NCBI GenBank assembly: GCA_910578075.1
Contig: CAJTPK010000005.1
Span: 71,482 to 135,481, forward strand
Length of the DNA stretch: 64,000 bases
Direction: 5' to 3'
DNA from: an uncultured Muribaculaceae bacterium
GTDB taxonomy: Bacteria > Bacteroidota > Bacteroidia > Bacteroidales > Muribaculaceae
The first letter of the stretch is position 1; every line of letters starts with the position of its first letter. This document shows, in pieces, positions 42,737 to 51,481 of the stretch. The notes beneath the pieces are model-generated. The model saw only the letters and a list, made by a program, of their open reading frames with translations, did not search any database and had not been told where the DNA came from. The position numbers were made by a program, and so were the translations under genes.

Positions 42737-43804
42737 TTACCCTATCTGTGCTTTTTCACTTTCACCGGAAAGATCAGTCTTCTTGCCAAGTGATATATAC
42801 AGCATGGTAATGATTCCGAGTATAATGAGCATCACAGTCTGCCCTGACCATTGCAGCATTGAGAATGCCGTGCCGTCAGGAGCTGATATTCCATATATGG
42901 CAAGTCCGAACATCACTGCGATATTCCATGGTCCCAGACCGCCGTTTGAAGGAACAGCCATACCTATTGAACTTAGCACAAAAGCCACCAGACACGGTGT
43001 CAGGCCATAGGCAAGATGCGGATCCGCACAAAGCTCGCGAGTGAACGGGAATGCGAAGAAAGCCACGTAAAGCTGCACATAATAACATGCCCATATAGCG
43101 ATTGAATACGCAAGAAATGCCCATTTACCCTGCATCTTGGTCACTACAGCAAAGCCTTTCCATGTATCCTTTCCCCAGTCTTTCACCTTCCTCACCGGCC
43201 CGGCATTTGCGCCGAAATGGAAGATCGCCCATATCAGCAGGCAGCCGCCTACCACCGCAATCCAGAACCATGGAGACGAGGCAGTGGCAACAAGTCCCTG
43301 CCCTACAGGATATTTGGTAAGGAAAGAATTTATGGCAGGTGCAGCAACAATGAATGTGAGCACTGTGAGAAGGAGCACACATATCGAATCCGACAGACGG
43401 TCAGCCACCATGGAGCCGAGAACTGTGGTGAAGGGAGCTTTCTGACGCCCGGCTATATACGTGCATCTCCACACTTCACCCAGACGGGGAAAGACCAGAT
43501 TAAGGGCATAACAGCCGAAAATCGAGCAACAGAGAGCCATCAACGGAGGACGGATGCCAAGACTACGCAACTGTATACGCCAGCGCAACGCCCGGAACAC
43601 ATGCGACAGCACACTGATTCCCATCGCGCATAAGATCCACCAATAATCCACACCATGGCGGATTATATCCATCATATCCGAGAAATTGACTTTCCTGAAC
43701 ATATAGCTGACCAACAGAATTGTCAAGGCCAGCGGCAGAAGCCAGCGCACGGCATAGCCGCCGATAGTGCGCAATCTGCTCTTCTTTCCGTTTTTTTCGT
43801 TCAT
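42737..43804 (-). CDS. YbhN/AglD-type flippase-like membrane protein
   Basis: 355 residues, about eight membrane helices, inner membrane. The pattern LSHVFRALRWRIQLRSLGIRPP, CYALNLVFPRLGEVWRCTYIA and MVADRLSDSICVLLLTVL is that of the lysylphosphatidylglycerol-synthase membrane domain (UPF0104), here without the catalytic part. Members are thought to move or modify lipid-linked compounds. Two -7 type boxes lie just upstream (43810 and 43824). It follows birA by 41 bp. Confidence 0.85.
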   Translation of the reverse strand: MNEKNGKKSRLRTIGGYAVRWLLPLALTILLVSYMFRKVNFSDMMDIIRHGVDYWWILCAMGISVLSHVFRALRWRIQLRSLGIRPPLMALCCSIFGCYALNLVFPRLGEVWRCTYIAGRQKAPFTTVLGSMVADRLSDSICVLLLTVLTFIVAAPAINSFLTKYPVGQGLVATASSPWFWIAVVGGCLLIWAIFHFGANAGPVRKVKDWGKDTWKGFAVVTKMQGKWAFLAYSIAIWACYYVQLYVAFFAFPFTRELCADPHLAYGLTPCLVAFVLSSIGMAVPSNGGLGPWNIAVMFGLAIYGISAPDGTAFSMLQWSGQTVMLIILGIITMLYISLGKKTDLSGESEKAQIG

Positions 43805-43809
43805 GTCTG

Positions 43810-43831
43810 CAAATCTATATATGCAAATTTA
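43810..43831 (-). promoter_or_regulatory. two consensus -7 boxes just before the YbhN-like gene
   Basis: TAAATTTG (43831-43824) and TAGATTTG (43817-43810) on the minus strand. The first has CTTG at a 20-bp spacing (near -33); the second ends 5 nt before the ATG. Either could start an internal transcript with a very short leader. Confidence 0.5.
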
Positions 43832-43845
43832 ATCAAAAATCCTCT

Positions 43846-44580
43846 TTATAGCAAGAATTCCACTTCTTTGAAAGCATATTTGAATCTTTCTCCCGAAGCT
43901 TCATCCTCCACATGCAAATATCCGAAATCCTCCACATCGACGATTTTACCGGAATATATACTGCCGGAAGCTTTATCTCTGAAGGGATGGAAATTCCCAT
44001 CATTTCTCCACATTTTTACCTTAAATTCCTTGTGGGTGGCCTCTCTCCCCTCACGATCCGCTATTTCTCCGAGTCTATGCTTAAGGATCTCCGCATATCG
44101 CTCAAGGAGAGGTTGGAGAGGATATTGTCTGCCGGTCAGCATGACCATGGAAACGGGATTAGGCGCATCGCTGACAAATTCCCGCTGATTGACATTGATT
44201 CCAACCCCTGCAATGGTCCGGTCTATTTCCATACCCATCACAGAATGCTCTATCAATATGCCGCATATCTTTCGGTCATCTACATATATATCATTCGGCC
44301 ATTTCACTTTCGCCTCCACACCCTTCTCTGCAAGCAGATCCACGACAGCAAGAGCCACCGCCTCGCTGATGGAGAACTGTTCCCGCGGCAAAACGCCCTC
44401 CGGTTTCCACGCTGCCGAAAAAGTAAGGTTGCATCCCGGTTCCGATTCCCATGAATTGCCTCTTTGACCCCGACCAGCCGTCTGGGTTCGCGTTGCCACC
44501 ACCACTCCACCATCCACATCCGGCATAGAGGCGGCATAGGAATTTGTCGAAGGGCATGAATCAACCCATATTATCCTCAT
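43846..44580 (-). CDS. birA: biotin-[acetyl-CoA-carboxylase] ligase BirA (no DNA-binding domain)
   Basis: 244 residues. Activates biotin with ATP and attaches it to the carboxylase carrier protein. WVDSCPSTNSYA at the start, VATRTQTAGRGQRGNSWES (the biotinyl-AMP loop GRGxxG), VKWPNDIYVDDRKICGILIE and GVGINVNQ are all present. It lacks the HTH domain of the E. coli repressor, so it cannot regulate biotin genes directly. The start overlaps the tsaE stop (ATGA). Confidence 0.94.
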   Translation of the reverse strand: MRIIWVDSCPSTNSYAASMPDVDGGVVVATRTQTAGRGQRGNSWESEPGCNLTFSAAWKPEGVLPREQFSISEAVALAVVDLLAEKGVEAKVKWPNDIYVDDRKICGILIEHSVMGMEIDRTIAGVGINVNQREFVSDAPNPVSMVMLTGRQYPLQPLLERYAEILKHRLGEIADREGREATHKEFKVKMWRNDGNFHPFRDKASGSIYSGKIVDVEDFGYLHVEDEASGERFKYAFKEVEFLL

Positions 44581-45014
44581 AATTCTGCAGAGATTACCCT
44601 CGACTCATCGGGAAGCACATCTATCGTTACATCGACCACATCTTCCGGAAGATGATCCATGGCATTCTCCGGCCATTCTATAAGGCACACCGCACCGGAA
44701 TCCCAATAATCGTCAAGCCCCATGTCGAGAAGCTCCTCTTCGGTCTCCACACGATAAAAATCGAAATGAAAAATCCTGTCGATATCCGGAATCACCGTCC
44801 CTCCGTCACCCACAGCATATTCATTCACGATACTGAAAGTAGGACTCGAAGCCTCATCCAATGAACCAAGAGCCTGACATAAAGCTGAGATAAAGGTGGT
44901 TTTTCCCGCCCCCATCGGAGCATGGAAAGCAAAATGCCTGTGGTCTCCCATCGCGACAGCAAATTCTCTTGCCGCACGTAGTAAATCCCCTGTATTTTCT
45001 ATTTTAATAATCAT
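44577..45014 (-). CDS. tsaE: tRNA threonylcarbamoyladenosine biosynthesis ATPase TsaE
   Basis: 145 residues, cytoplasmic. P-loop HAPMGAGKTTFISAL (31-45), then SPTFSIVNEY and HFDFYRVETEEELLDMGLDDYW, typical of TsaE. It works with TsaB, TsaC and TsaD to make t6A37 in ANN-decoding tRNAs. First gene of the tsaE-birA-YbhN-unknown-LRR run, 85 bp from the divergent dehydrogenase gene. Confidence 0.95.
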   Translation of the reverse strand: MIIKIENTGDLLRAAREFAVAMGDHRHFAFHAPMGAGKTTFISALCQALGSLDEASSPTFSIVNEYAVGDGGTVIPDIDRIFHFDFYRVETEEELLDMGLDDYWDSGAVCLIEWPENAMDHLPEDVVDVTIDVLPDESRVISAEL

Positions 45015-45062
45015 TATGACTTCATTTACACATTTTATACGCGAAGTTAATCATTTATTTAT

Positions 45063-45070
45063 TATATTTG
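45063..45070 (+). promoter_or_regulatory. -7 box of the carboxynorspermidine dehydrogenase-like gene
   Basis: TATATTTG, 29 bp before ATG 45100; no good -33 match. Confidence 0.45.
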
Positions 45071-45099
45071 CAGAAAACATATCAAGCAAAATATATAAA

Positions 45100-46302
45100 A
45101 TGGGAAAAGTTCTTATAATCGGCGCCGGAGGCGTAGGCACAGTGGTAGCCCACAAGTGCGCTCAGAATCCGGAAGTATTCAATGAAATCGTGCTGGCTTC
45201 ACGCACAAAATCCAAATGCGACAAGATCGCTGCCGAGATTGGAGCGAAAAATATCGTCACCGACCGTGTGGATGCTGATTCAGTGGATGAATTGGTGGAG
45301 CTTTTCAACCGCCACCGTCCTGACATCTGCATCAATGTCGCCCTCCCCTATCAGGATCTCACAATCATGGAGGCATGTCTGAAATGCGGCGTCAACTATC
45401 TCGACACAGCAAACTACGAGCCCAAAGATGAGGCTCATTTTGAATATTCATGGCAATGGGCATACCGTAAACGCTTCGAGGAAGCAGGCCTGACAGCCAT
45501 CCTCGGCTGCGGATTCGACCCGGGTGTATCAGCCATCTTCGTGGCATATGCAGCCAAGCATCATTTCTCAGAGATGCGCTATCTCGACATTGTAGACTGC
45601 AACGCCGGAAATCATGGAAAGGCATTCGCCACCAATTTCAATCCCGAGATTAATATCCGCGAGATCACTCAGAAAGGAAAATATTGGCAAGACGGCAAAT
45701 GGGTGGAGACTGAAAACCTTGAAATACACCAGCCGCTCAATTATCCCAACATCGGTGAGCGCGAATCATACCTCCTCTACCACGAAGAGCTTGAGAGCCT
45801 CGTGCTGAACTTCCCGAGCATCCGCCGCGCACGCTTCTGGATGACATTCGGCCAGGAATATCTCACTCATCTGCGCGTGATCCAGGATATAGGCATGGCG
45901 CGTATCGATCCCGTGATGTATAACGGCCAGGAAATCGTGCCTATACAGTTCCTTAAAGCCGTGCTTCCTGATCCCGGCTCGCTCGGAGAGAATTATACCG
46001 GCGAGACATCCATCGGCTGCCGAATAAGCGGTCTCGACAAAGAGGGCAAGGAATCAACCTACTACATCTACAACAACTGCTCACACCAGGATGCATACAA
46101 AGAGACCGGTGCTCAGGCAGTAAGCTACACAACAGGAGTTCCCGCCATGGTCGGAGCCTACATGTTCCTGACAGGCAAATGGGTTATGCCGGGTGTTCAT
46201 AATGTAGAGGAGTTCGATCCGGATCCATTCCTGGAGAAACTTGCGAAATCAGGTCTTCCCTGGCATGTTATCGAGAACCAGGATCTTGAATTCAACGATT
46301 GA
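45100..46302 (+). CDS. saccharopine dehydrogenase family, carboxynorspermidine dehydrogenase-like
   Basis: 400 residues from ATG 45100 (upstream in-frame starts run into tsaE antisense). The N-terminal NAD(P) fold is KVLIIGAGGVGTVVAHKCA. ASRTKSKCDKIAAEIG, GVNYLDTANYEPKDEA and ILGCGFDPGVSAIFVAYAAKH match the carboxynorspermidine synthase group. That enzyme reductively joins aspartate semialdehyde to a diamine in the alternative polyamine pathway used by gut Bacteroidales; the partner decarboxylase is not in this window. Monocistronic: bounded by its own promoter and a hairpin. Confidence 0.9.
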   Translation: MGKVLIIGAGGVGTVVAHKCAQNPEVFNEIVLASRTKSKCDKIAAEIGAKNIVTDRVDADSVDELVELFNRHRPDICINVALPYQDLTIMEACLKCGVNYLDTANYEPKDEAHFEYSWQWAYRKRFEEAGLTAILGCGFDPGVSAIFVAYAAKHHFSEMRYLDIVDCNAGNHGKAFATNFNPEINIREITQKGKYWQDGKWVETENLEIHQPLNYPNIGERESYLLYHEELESLVLNFPSIRRARFWMTFGQEYLTHLRVIQDIGMARIDPVMYNGQEIVPIQFLKAVLPDPGSLGENYTGETSIGCRISGLDKEGKESTYYIYNNCSHQDAYKETGAQAVSYTTGVPAMVGAYMFLTGKWVMPGVHNVEEFDPDPFLEKLAKSGLPWHVIENQDLEFND

Positions 46303-46317
46303 TTTTAATCTTCATAC

Positions 46318-46354
46318 AAGTGGATATTCCGGACTGACGGAATATCCACTTTTT
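46318..46354 (+). terminator. rho-independent terminator
   Basis: Perfect 14-bp stem (46318-46331 with 46338-46351, arm AAGTGGATATTCCG), 6-nt loop, then TTT. It ends the dehydrogenase transcript and stands 33 bp before the GH31 gene. Confidence 0.85.
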
Positions 46355-46386
46355 GATGACTTCATTGGCTTATACTGAATACTTAC

Positions 46387-48753
46387 ATGAAAAGACTTTT
46401 AATCGCCACGGCAATCGCGGCGTCCGGACTCATGACCTCCGCCGGCATGAGTTCAGGCACCGTGCTGCGTGATGGCAATTCCTTTATGGTAAAGACCGGA
46501 TTGGAGACCATTGTGCTCACTCCCGTCTCCAATGATATAATACGCGTCGCCACATTGCCCCTTTCCACTTCACGGGCAATCCTTCCTGAATCGCAGTCGG
46601 CAATACTCCCCGTTCAGAAAGTCAACACCACCACATTACTGACACCATCGGAATTCACACTTCTCACTCCGGATATTATCGCCAAAGTAGACCGCACTTC
46701 CGGGAATATAACTTTTTTCGACCGTAAAGGAAACAGGCTTCTTTCGGAAGCAGGAGGTATCGACAACTCTTCGGAGGTGAAGCGCGTATCGCTCTCCACC
46801 TCCCCGATGGAGCATTTCTATGGAGCCGGAGAACGCGGTCATTCTTTCCGGCTGAATGGTGACACACTGCGGATGTACAACCGCCCGACATACGGCTACG
46901 GTGCCGGTGACTCCCGCATCTCACAGATGAATATCACCATGCCCTATTATTCCTCCGACCGCGGTTACGGCATACTTTTCGATGACTACAACACAGCCAC
47001 TCTCATCATGGGCGATACCGTGGTGTATGAATCTGAGACTGCCAAACCCTTGTCATATTATTTCATCAACGGTGGCGATCTGGCGGGAACAGCAACAAAT
47101 TATACGTTGCTTACCGGACGTCAGAATCTTCCCCCTTTCTGGATGCTGGGATACATTACATCCAAATACGGGTATCACAACGAGCAGGAGGCTCTCGGAG
47201 CCATCGACTCTCTGAAACGTGCGGGATACCCGGTGGACGGCTTGATATTCGACCTTTATTGGTATGGCAAGGAGACCGACATGGGGCGCCTCGAATGGAA
47301 CAGCACCCAATTCCCCGACCACAAACGCATGCTTGACTCCCTCAATTCGATGGGTGTACACACCGTGCTGATTCATCAGCCCTATATCAACAAGAACGGA
47401 GCCATAGAGAATTATAACCTGCTTGATTCCAAAGATCTTCTCACAAAAGATGCGGAAGGGAAGCGGGTGGATGTCCAGACATGGGTAGGCGATGCCGGAA
47501 TGTTCGACATATCGAATCCCGCCACCCGTGAATGGCTCTGGAACCGGTTGAAACCTATCACAGCCGAAGGTCTCTCAGGATGGTGGGGCGACCTTGGCGA
47601 ACCGGAAGTGCATCCTGAAAATATCGTGCATGCCAATGGCGAGACCGCATCGCAGTTCCACAATGTCTATGGCAATGAATGGTCGCGGCTCATCTACGAA
47701 GGGCTGCGCAAGGATTTTCCCGAAATGCGTCCGATGCTGCTGATGCGCGGTGGCACCTCCGGCTTGCAGCGTTATTCTGTATTCCCCTGGACAGGGGATG
47801 TTGCCCGCAGTTGGGAAGGTCTGCAGGCACAGGTGCCTCTGATGCTCAACTCCGGAATATCCGGTCTGGGATACATGAGTTCCGATATCGGAGGATTCGC
47901 GGTTGATCCAGCTCAGCCGTATATGCCGGAACTATACGTGCGCTGGCTTGAGTTAGGTGCGTTCTCCCCGGTGCTCCGCACCCATGCCCAGTACAAACCC
48001 GAGCCTTATCATTACCCTCAATATGCGGAGACTCTTAAAAAATTCATTCGCATGCGCTATGAATGGCTACCCTACAACTACACCCTTGCATATGAGAATT
48101 CCCGCTACGGTCTGCCATTGGTCCGTCCGCTAAATTTCCATAGTGGCTCTGCCGGAGAGATGTTTGCCAACGTGCAGGATGAATATCTTTGGGGAGATGA
48201 AGTGCTTGTGGCTCCTGTGATGAAAGCCGGTGCCCGCTCACGCAAAGTGCTTTTCCCAGCCGGTGAGTGGATCAGCTGGAACAATCCCTCGCTCAGATAC
48301 AAAGGGGAGACCACTGCTACTGTAAAGGCTCCTCTGAATGAGCTTCCACTTTTTGTCAAGGCAGGTAGTTTCATCCCGCAATACACACAGCCGATCTCCA
48401 ATGTAGGGGAATATGATCCATCAAAGTTCACAGTGAAATATTTCCCCTCGGATTCAGAATCAACCTATACCCTCTTCGAGGATGACCGCAAGAATCCTGA
48501 ATCTATCTCACAAAAAGAATACCGCCTCACCACCTTCAAAGGATGGCGAAGCGGCAAAGAGATTAATGTGATTATTGATTCCGAAGGAAAATATCCGGGG
48601 ATGCCCGCCAAACAGGTAATAACCCTGGAAATAATCGGCACTCCCCGACCTGCCAAAGTGACAGGAGGCGAATGGAGCTACGATATCAGGACGCGGACTC
48701 TCCGGATTGAGGTTTCCTATTGCGGCGGGGCCGTCTGCGTGACGGCGCTTTGA
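46387..48753 (+). CDS. GH31 family alpha-glucosidase / transglucosidase, exported
   Basis: 788 residues. Signal-like N-terminus (about 1-21). N-terminal beta-sandwich, then the barrel: FYGAGERGHSFRLNGD, PPFWMLGYITSKYGYHNEQE, GLIFDLYWYG, the nucleophile Asp402 in GWWGDLGEPEVHP, the acid/base Asp471 in VFPWTGDVARSWEGL, and SDIGGF. The GDLGEPE form is that of the Agd31B-like branch, known for alpha-transglucosylation as well as hydrolysis. It probably acts on alpha-glucans in the periplasm. Its last 68 bp run into the 3' end of lpxB on the other strand. Confidence 0.93.
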   Translation: MKRLLIATAIAASGLMTSAGMSSGTVLRDGNSFMVKTGLETIVLTPVSNDIIRVATLPLSTSRAILPESQSAILPVQKVNTTTLLTPSEFTLLTPDIIAKVDRTSGNITFFDRKGNRLLSEAGGIDNSSEVKRVSLSTSPMEHFYGAGERGHSFRLNGDTLRMYNRPTYGYGAGDSRISQMNITMPYYSSDRGYGILFDDYNTATLIMGDTVVYESETAKPLSYYFINGGDLAGTATNYTLLTGRQNLPPFWMLGYITSKYGYHNEQEALGAIDSLKRAGYPVDGLIFDLYWYGKETDMGRLEWNSTQFPDHKRMLDSLNSMGVHTVLIHQPYINKNGAIENYNLLDSKDLLTKDAEGKRVDVQTWVGDAGMFDISNPATREWLWNRLKPITAEGLSGWWGDLGEPEVHPENIVHANGETASQFHNVYGNEWSRLIYEGLRKDFPEMRPMLLMRGGTSGLQRYSVFPWTGDVARSWEGLQAQVPLMLNSGISGLGYMSSDIGGFAVDPAQPYMPELYVRWLELGAFSPVLRTHAQYKPEPYHYPQYAETLKKFIRMRYEWLPYNYTLAYENSRYGLPLVRPLNFHSGSAGEMFANVQDEYLWGDEVLVAPVMKAGARSRKVLFPAGEWISWNNPSLRYKGETTATVKAPLNELPLFVKAGSFIPQYTQPISNVGEYDPSKFTVKYFPSDSESTYTLFEDDRKNPESISQKEYRLTTFKGWRSGKEINVIIDSEGKYPGMPAKQVITLEIIGTPRPAKVTGGEWSYDIRTRTLRIEVSYCGGAVCVTAL

Positions 48754-49921
48754 CAGGCTCCGGTTCCTGCGAGGGAGCCGTCTGCTCTGTGACACCCAAC
48801 GAATCAGCGATAAGCTCGGCAACATACTCCGAAGCAACGGAGTTGCCGAGCTTTCTTTGCATCGTGCGGTAGCCGGCAATCTGCCAATCGCGGCGCGGAG
48901 ATGGCTGCAGAAGCGGTGAAAGATCGCGGGCTATGGTCTCTACCGTGCAATTATGCACAAGCAACTCCGGCACTATGCTGTTACCTACAATCAGGTTAGG
49001 CAGCGACACATATTTCACCTTCAGCAGCTTCTCCATAATCTTGTAGGAAAGCTTGACACCATTTGCACGGTAAACCACCACCTGCGGCGTTCCGATAAGA
49101 GCGGTCTCAAGCGTGGCGGTGCCGGAAGTGACCACCGCAGCCTGTGAATACTTCAGGAGGGTGTGGGTGGCTCCGAACACCACTTTCAATCCCGGATCCT
49201 GCGCAATCTCACGATAGAATTTCTCCGGAACAGCCGGGGCTGCACCCACCACATACTGAAAATCAGGAAACCGCTTGGCAGCGGCAATCATCAGCGGCAG
49301 GTTATTTCGTATCTCTCCACGGCGCGACCCGGGAAGAAGAGCGATGATAGGACGCGGATCATCAAGACCCTGACGCTCCATGAAATGCTTCTTGGGCGGA
49401 ATATGCCCGATGCTCCAGGCAATCTCCTGCACCGAAGGATTCCCGACATACGTCACCTCATAATTATGCTTTTTGTAGAATCCCACCTCAAACGGAAGAA
49501 TCGAATACATCCTGTTGACATATTTCCGGATCTTCTTCACCCTCCATTCTTTCCAGGCCCAGACTTTCGGAGATATGAAATAATGGACCGGGATATTGAG
49601 TTTATGGGCAAACTTGGCCATTTTCAGGTTAAAACCGGGATAATCGACAAGGATCAACGCATCCGGACGGAATTCACGGAGCAACGCCTTGGCCTGTTTA
49701 AGATTACGCATAATCACGGGAAGCTTGCGAATCACTTCGCTGAATCCCATCACATTCATACGGTCGTAATGGAGCTCGGGATCGCGCCCCGCCTCCTTCG
49801 CCATCAGATCTCCACCGAAAAAACGTATCTCGGCGGAGCTGTCTAATTTCTTAAGAGATTTGATAACATTTGCGGCGTGGAGGTCTCCGGAGGCCTCTCC
49901 CGCTATCATAACATATTTCAT
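48686..49921 (-). CDS. lpxB: lipid-A-disaccharide synthase
   Basis: 411 residues. Peripheral membrane GT19 enzyme joining UDP-diacylglucosamine and lipid X in lipid A synthesis. MIAGEASGDLHAANVIKSL at the start, YFISPKVWAWKEWRVKKI, NPSVQEI, LLPGSRRGEI and TSGTATLETALIGTPQVV all fit. It has a basic, proline-rich tail of about 38 residues (EPEPVKAPSRRRPRRNRKP) beyond the usual end. That tail is encoded largely in the zone overlapping the GH31 gene. It begins 38 bp from a divergent lipoprotein gene, with a perfect palindrome between. Confidence 0.95.
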   Translation of the reverse strand: MKYVMIAGEASGDLHAANVIKSLKKLDSSAEIRFFGGDLMAKEAGRDPELHYDRMNVMGFSEVIRKLPVIMRNLKQAKALLREFRPDALILVDYPGFNLKMAKFAHKLNIPVHYFISPKVWAWKEWRVKKIRKYVNRMYSILPFEVGFYKKHNYEVTYVGNPSVQEIAWSIGHIPPKKHFMERQGLDDPRPIIALLPGSRRGEIRNNLPLMIAAAKRFPDFQYVVGAAPAVPEKFYREIAQDPGLKVVFGATHTLLKYSQAAVVTSGTATLETALIGTPQVVVYRANGVKLSYKIMEKLLKVKYVSLPNLIVGNSIVPELLVHNCTVETIARDLSPLLQPSPRRDWQIAGYRTMQRKLGNSVASEYVAELIADSLGVTEQTAPSQEPEPVKAPSRRRPRRNRKPQSGESAS

Positions 49922-49934
49922 AATTATAATATAT

Positions 49935-49950
49935 ACGCTGTCGACAGCGT
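49935..49950. promoter_or_regulatory. 16-bp perfect palindrome between lpxB and the lipoprotein gene
   Basis: ACGCTGTCGACAGCGT, its own reverse complement, occupies almost half of the 38-bp divergent gap and is followed by TTTTT on the plus strand. Candidate operator for both genes. Confidence 0.5.
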
Positions 49951-49959
49951 TTTTCGTAT

Positions 49960-51399
49960 ATGAGAATTCTGCTAATATTAATTATGACCATAATCGGGGG
50001 GATTGGTTTAATCACCACATCCTGCATAAGCGATTCAATTTCCACATCCCCTTCCGATATACTTACTTTCTCGCGCGATACGGTGAATTTTGACACTGTC
50101 TTCACCGATCTCGGAACGCCCACAGCACGTCTTGTAGTGTCGAACCGCGCCAAGAAAGGGATAAAGATAACATCGATCAGGCTTAAGAATCCCGACTCTA
50201 ATTTCCAGATAAATGTTGACGGCATGAGCGGAAAAACGTTTCATGATGTGGAGATATGGCGCGAGGACTCGATTTTCCTCTTCATCGAATGCTTCATACC
50301 CGAGACACAAGGTAACGAGCCATACCGCGTGGAAGATGAGCTGGAATTCGTCACAAACGGCGTGACGCAGACAGTGCTCTTAGAGGCTTACGGACAGAAT
50401 GTGACCCGCTTGCGTAAGGCGAGGATAACCACCGACACCCGTCTCACCGCGGAGCGTCCGTATGTGGTGTTTGATTCGCTTGTTGTCGATAAAGGAGCTA
50501 CGCTTTCCATAGATCCGGATGTCAGGCTGCTTTTTCACGACGGTGCGGAATTGATTGTGCACGGATCTCTCGATGCATCCGGAGAACCCGGAAAACTGAT
50601 ACAGATGCGCGGGGACAGACTCGACAACGTCCTTCCCAACGTCGGCTATGACATCCTTGCCGGGCAATGGGATGGCATAAGAATCTCTCCGGAATCCTTC
50701 GGCAACAAGATTGATTATGTCGACATGCGTTCCACCAAGAACGGACTGCGCGTAGACTCATGCAGCGATCCGCGCCTCAAGCTGACCATCCGCAATTCAT
50801 GGCTTCACAACTCTCAGGGACATGCTTTTGAATCCCGCTATGCAAATATCGAAGCCATAGGAGTATGTTTCTCAGAGGCTGCCGATGCTGTAGTAAGCCT
50901 CACCGGAGGCTCCAACAGATTCATTCAGTGCACCATAGCCAATAACTATCTATTCTCTGCAATCACCGAGCCATTGCTTTGCCTCCACCACAGCCTGCCC
51001 AAACACGCGGAAGAAAATCCGGATAATCCAAATCCGCTGATGGATGCATCGTTTGAGAATTGCATAATCTATGGTCTCGCGAAAGACTTGAATGAGGGTG
51101 ATTTCACGGATTCCAACGTATATTTCCGCAATGTATCCCTCAAATCGGAAGGCAACGATGACGACCATTTCATCAGCTGCATGTGGGAATGCGACCCGCT
51201 TTTCCTTACCGACCGTCCGCGATACTATTTCAATTATCATGTGCAGCCGGATTCACCGGTGATCGGAATGGGGAATCCGCAGTTTGTCACGCAACCGGCT
51301 CTCATTGACATAGACGGCAACGACCGTCTCACAGTCACCTCTACCGGAGCCCCTACCCTCGGTGCATACGCAAAACCGGAATCCACCGAGGAGGAATGA
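49960..51399 (+). CDS. beta-helix lipoprotein of unknown function
   Basis: 479 residues. SPII signal with lipobox LITTSC (Cys about 22), so a membrane lipoprotein. Residues about 40-145 look like an immunoglobulin-like domain (TVNFDTVFTDLGTPTARLVVSN), followed by a right-handed beta-helix region (SLVVDKGATLSIDPDVRLLFHDGAELIVHGS; further turns to about 400). The polymorphic-fold end DGNDRLTVTSTGAPTLGAY is common in predicted cell-surface beta-helix proteins. No catalytic motif was seen. It lies between lpxB and metG and has no obvious operon partner. Confidence 0.75.
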   Translation: MRILLILIMTIIGGIGLITTSCISDSISTSPSDILTFSRDTVNFDTVFTDLGTPTARLVVSNRAKKGIKITSIRLKNPDSNFQINVDGMSGKTFHDVEIWREDSIFLFIECFIPETQGNEPYRVEDELEFVTNGVTQTVLLEAYGQNVTRLRKARITTDTRLTAERPYVVFDSLVVDKGATLSIDPDVRLLFHDGAELIVHGSLDASGEPGKLIQMRGDRLDNVLPNVGYDILAGQWDGIRISPESFGNKIDYVDMRSTKNGLRVDSCSDPRLKLTIRNSWLHNSQGHAFESRYANIEAIGVCFSEAADAVVSLTGGSNRFIQCTIANNYLFSAITEPLLCLHHSLPKHAEENPDNPNPLMDASFENCIIYGLAKDLNEGDFTDSNVYFRNVSLKSEGNDDDHFISCMWECDPLFLTDRPRYYFNYHVQPDSPVIGMGNPQFVTQPALIDIDGNDRLTVTSTGAPTLGAYAKPESTEEE

Positions 51400-51410
51400 A
51401 TTTTTTTTGC

Positions 51411-51418
51411 TAAATTTG
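51411..51418 (+). promoter_or_regulatory. -7 box of metG
   Basis: TAAATTTG, 63 bp before the metG ATG; no TTTG at the right spacing upstream. Confidence 0.45.
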
Positions 51419-51481
51419 CAGAATAAAGTTGTTTAAACTAATTTTTTATTAGGAATCTGACAAAAAAAACATTTCAAAAAT

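Noticed and set aside
44896..45099. Longer N-terminus for the carboxynorspermidine dehydrogenase-like gene
   Set aside because: The extension would run through the promoter and the antisense of tsaE; the dinucleotide fold starts at MGKVLIIGAGG (ATG 45100).
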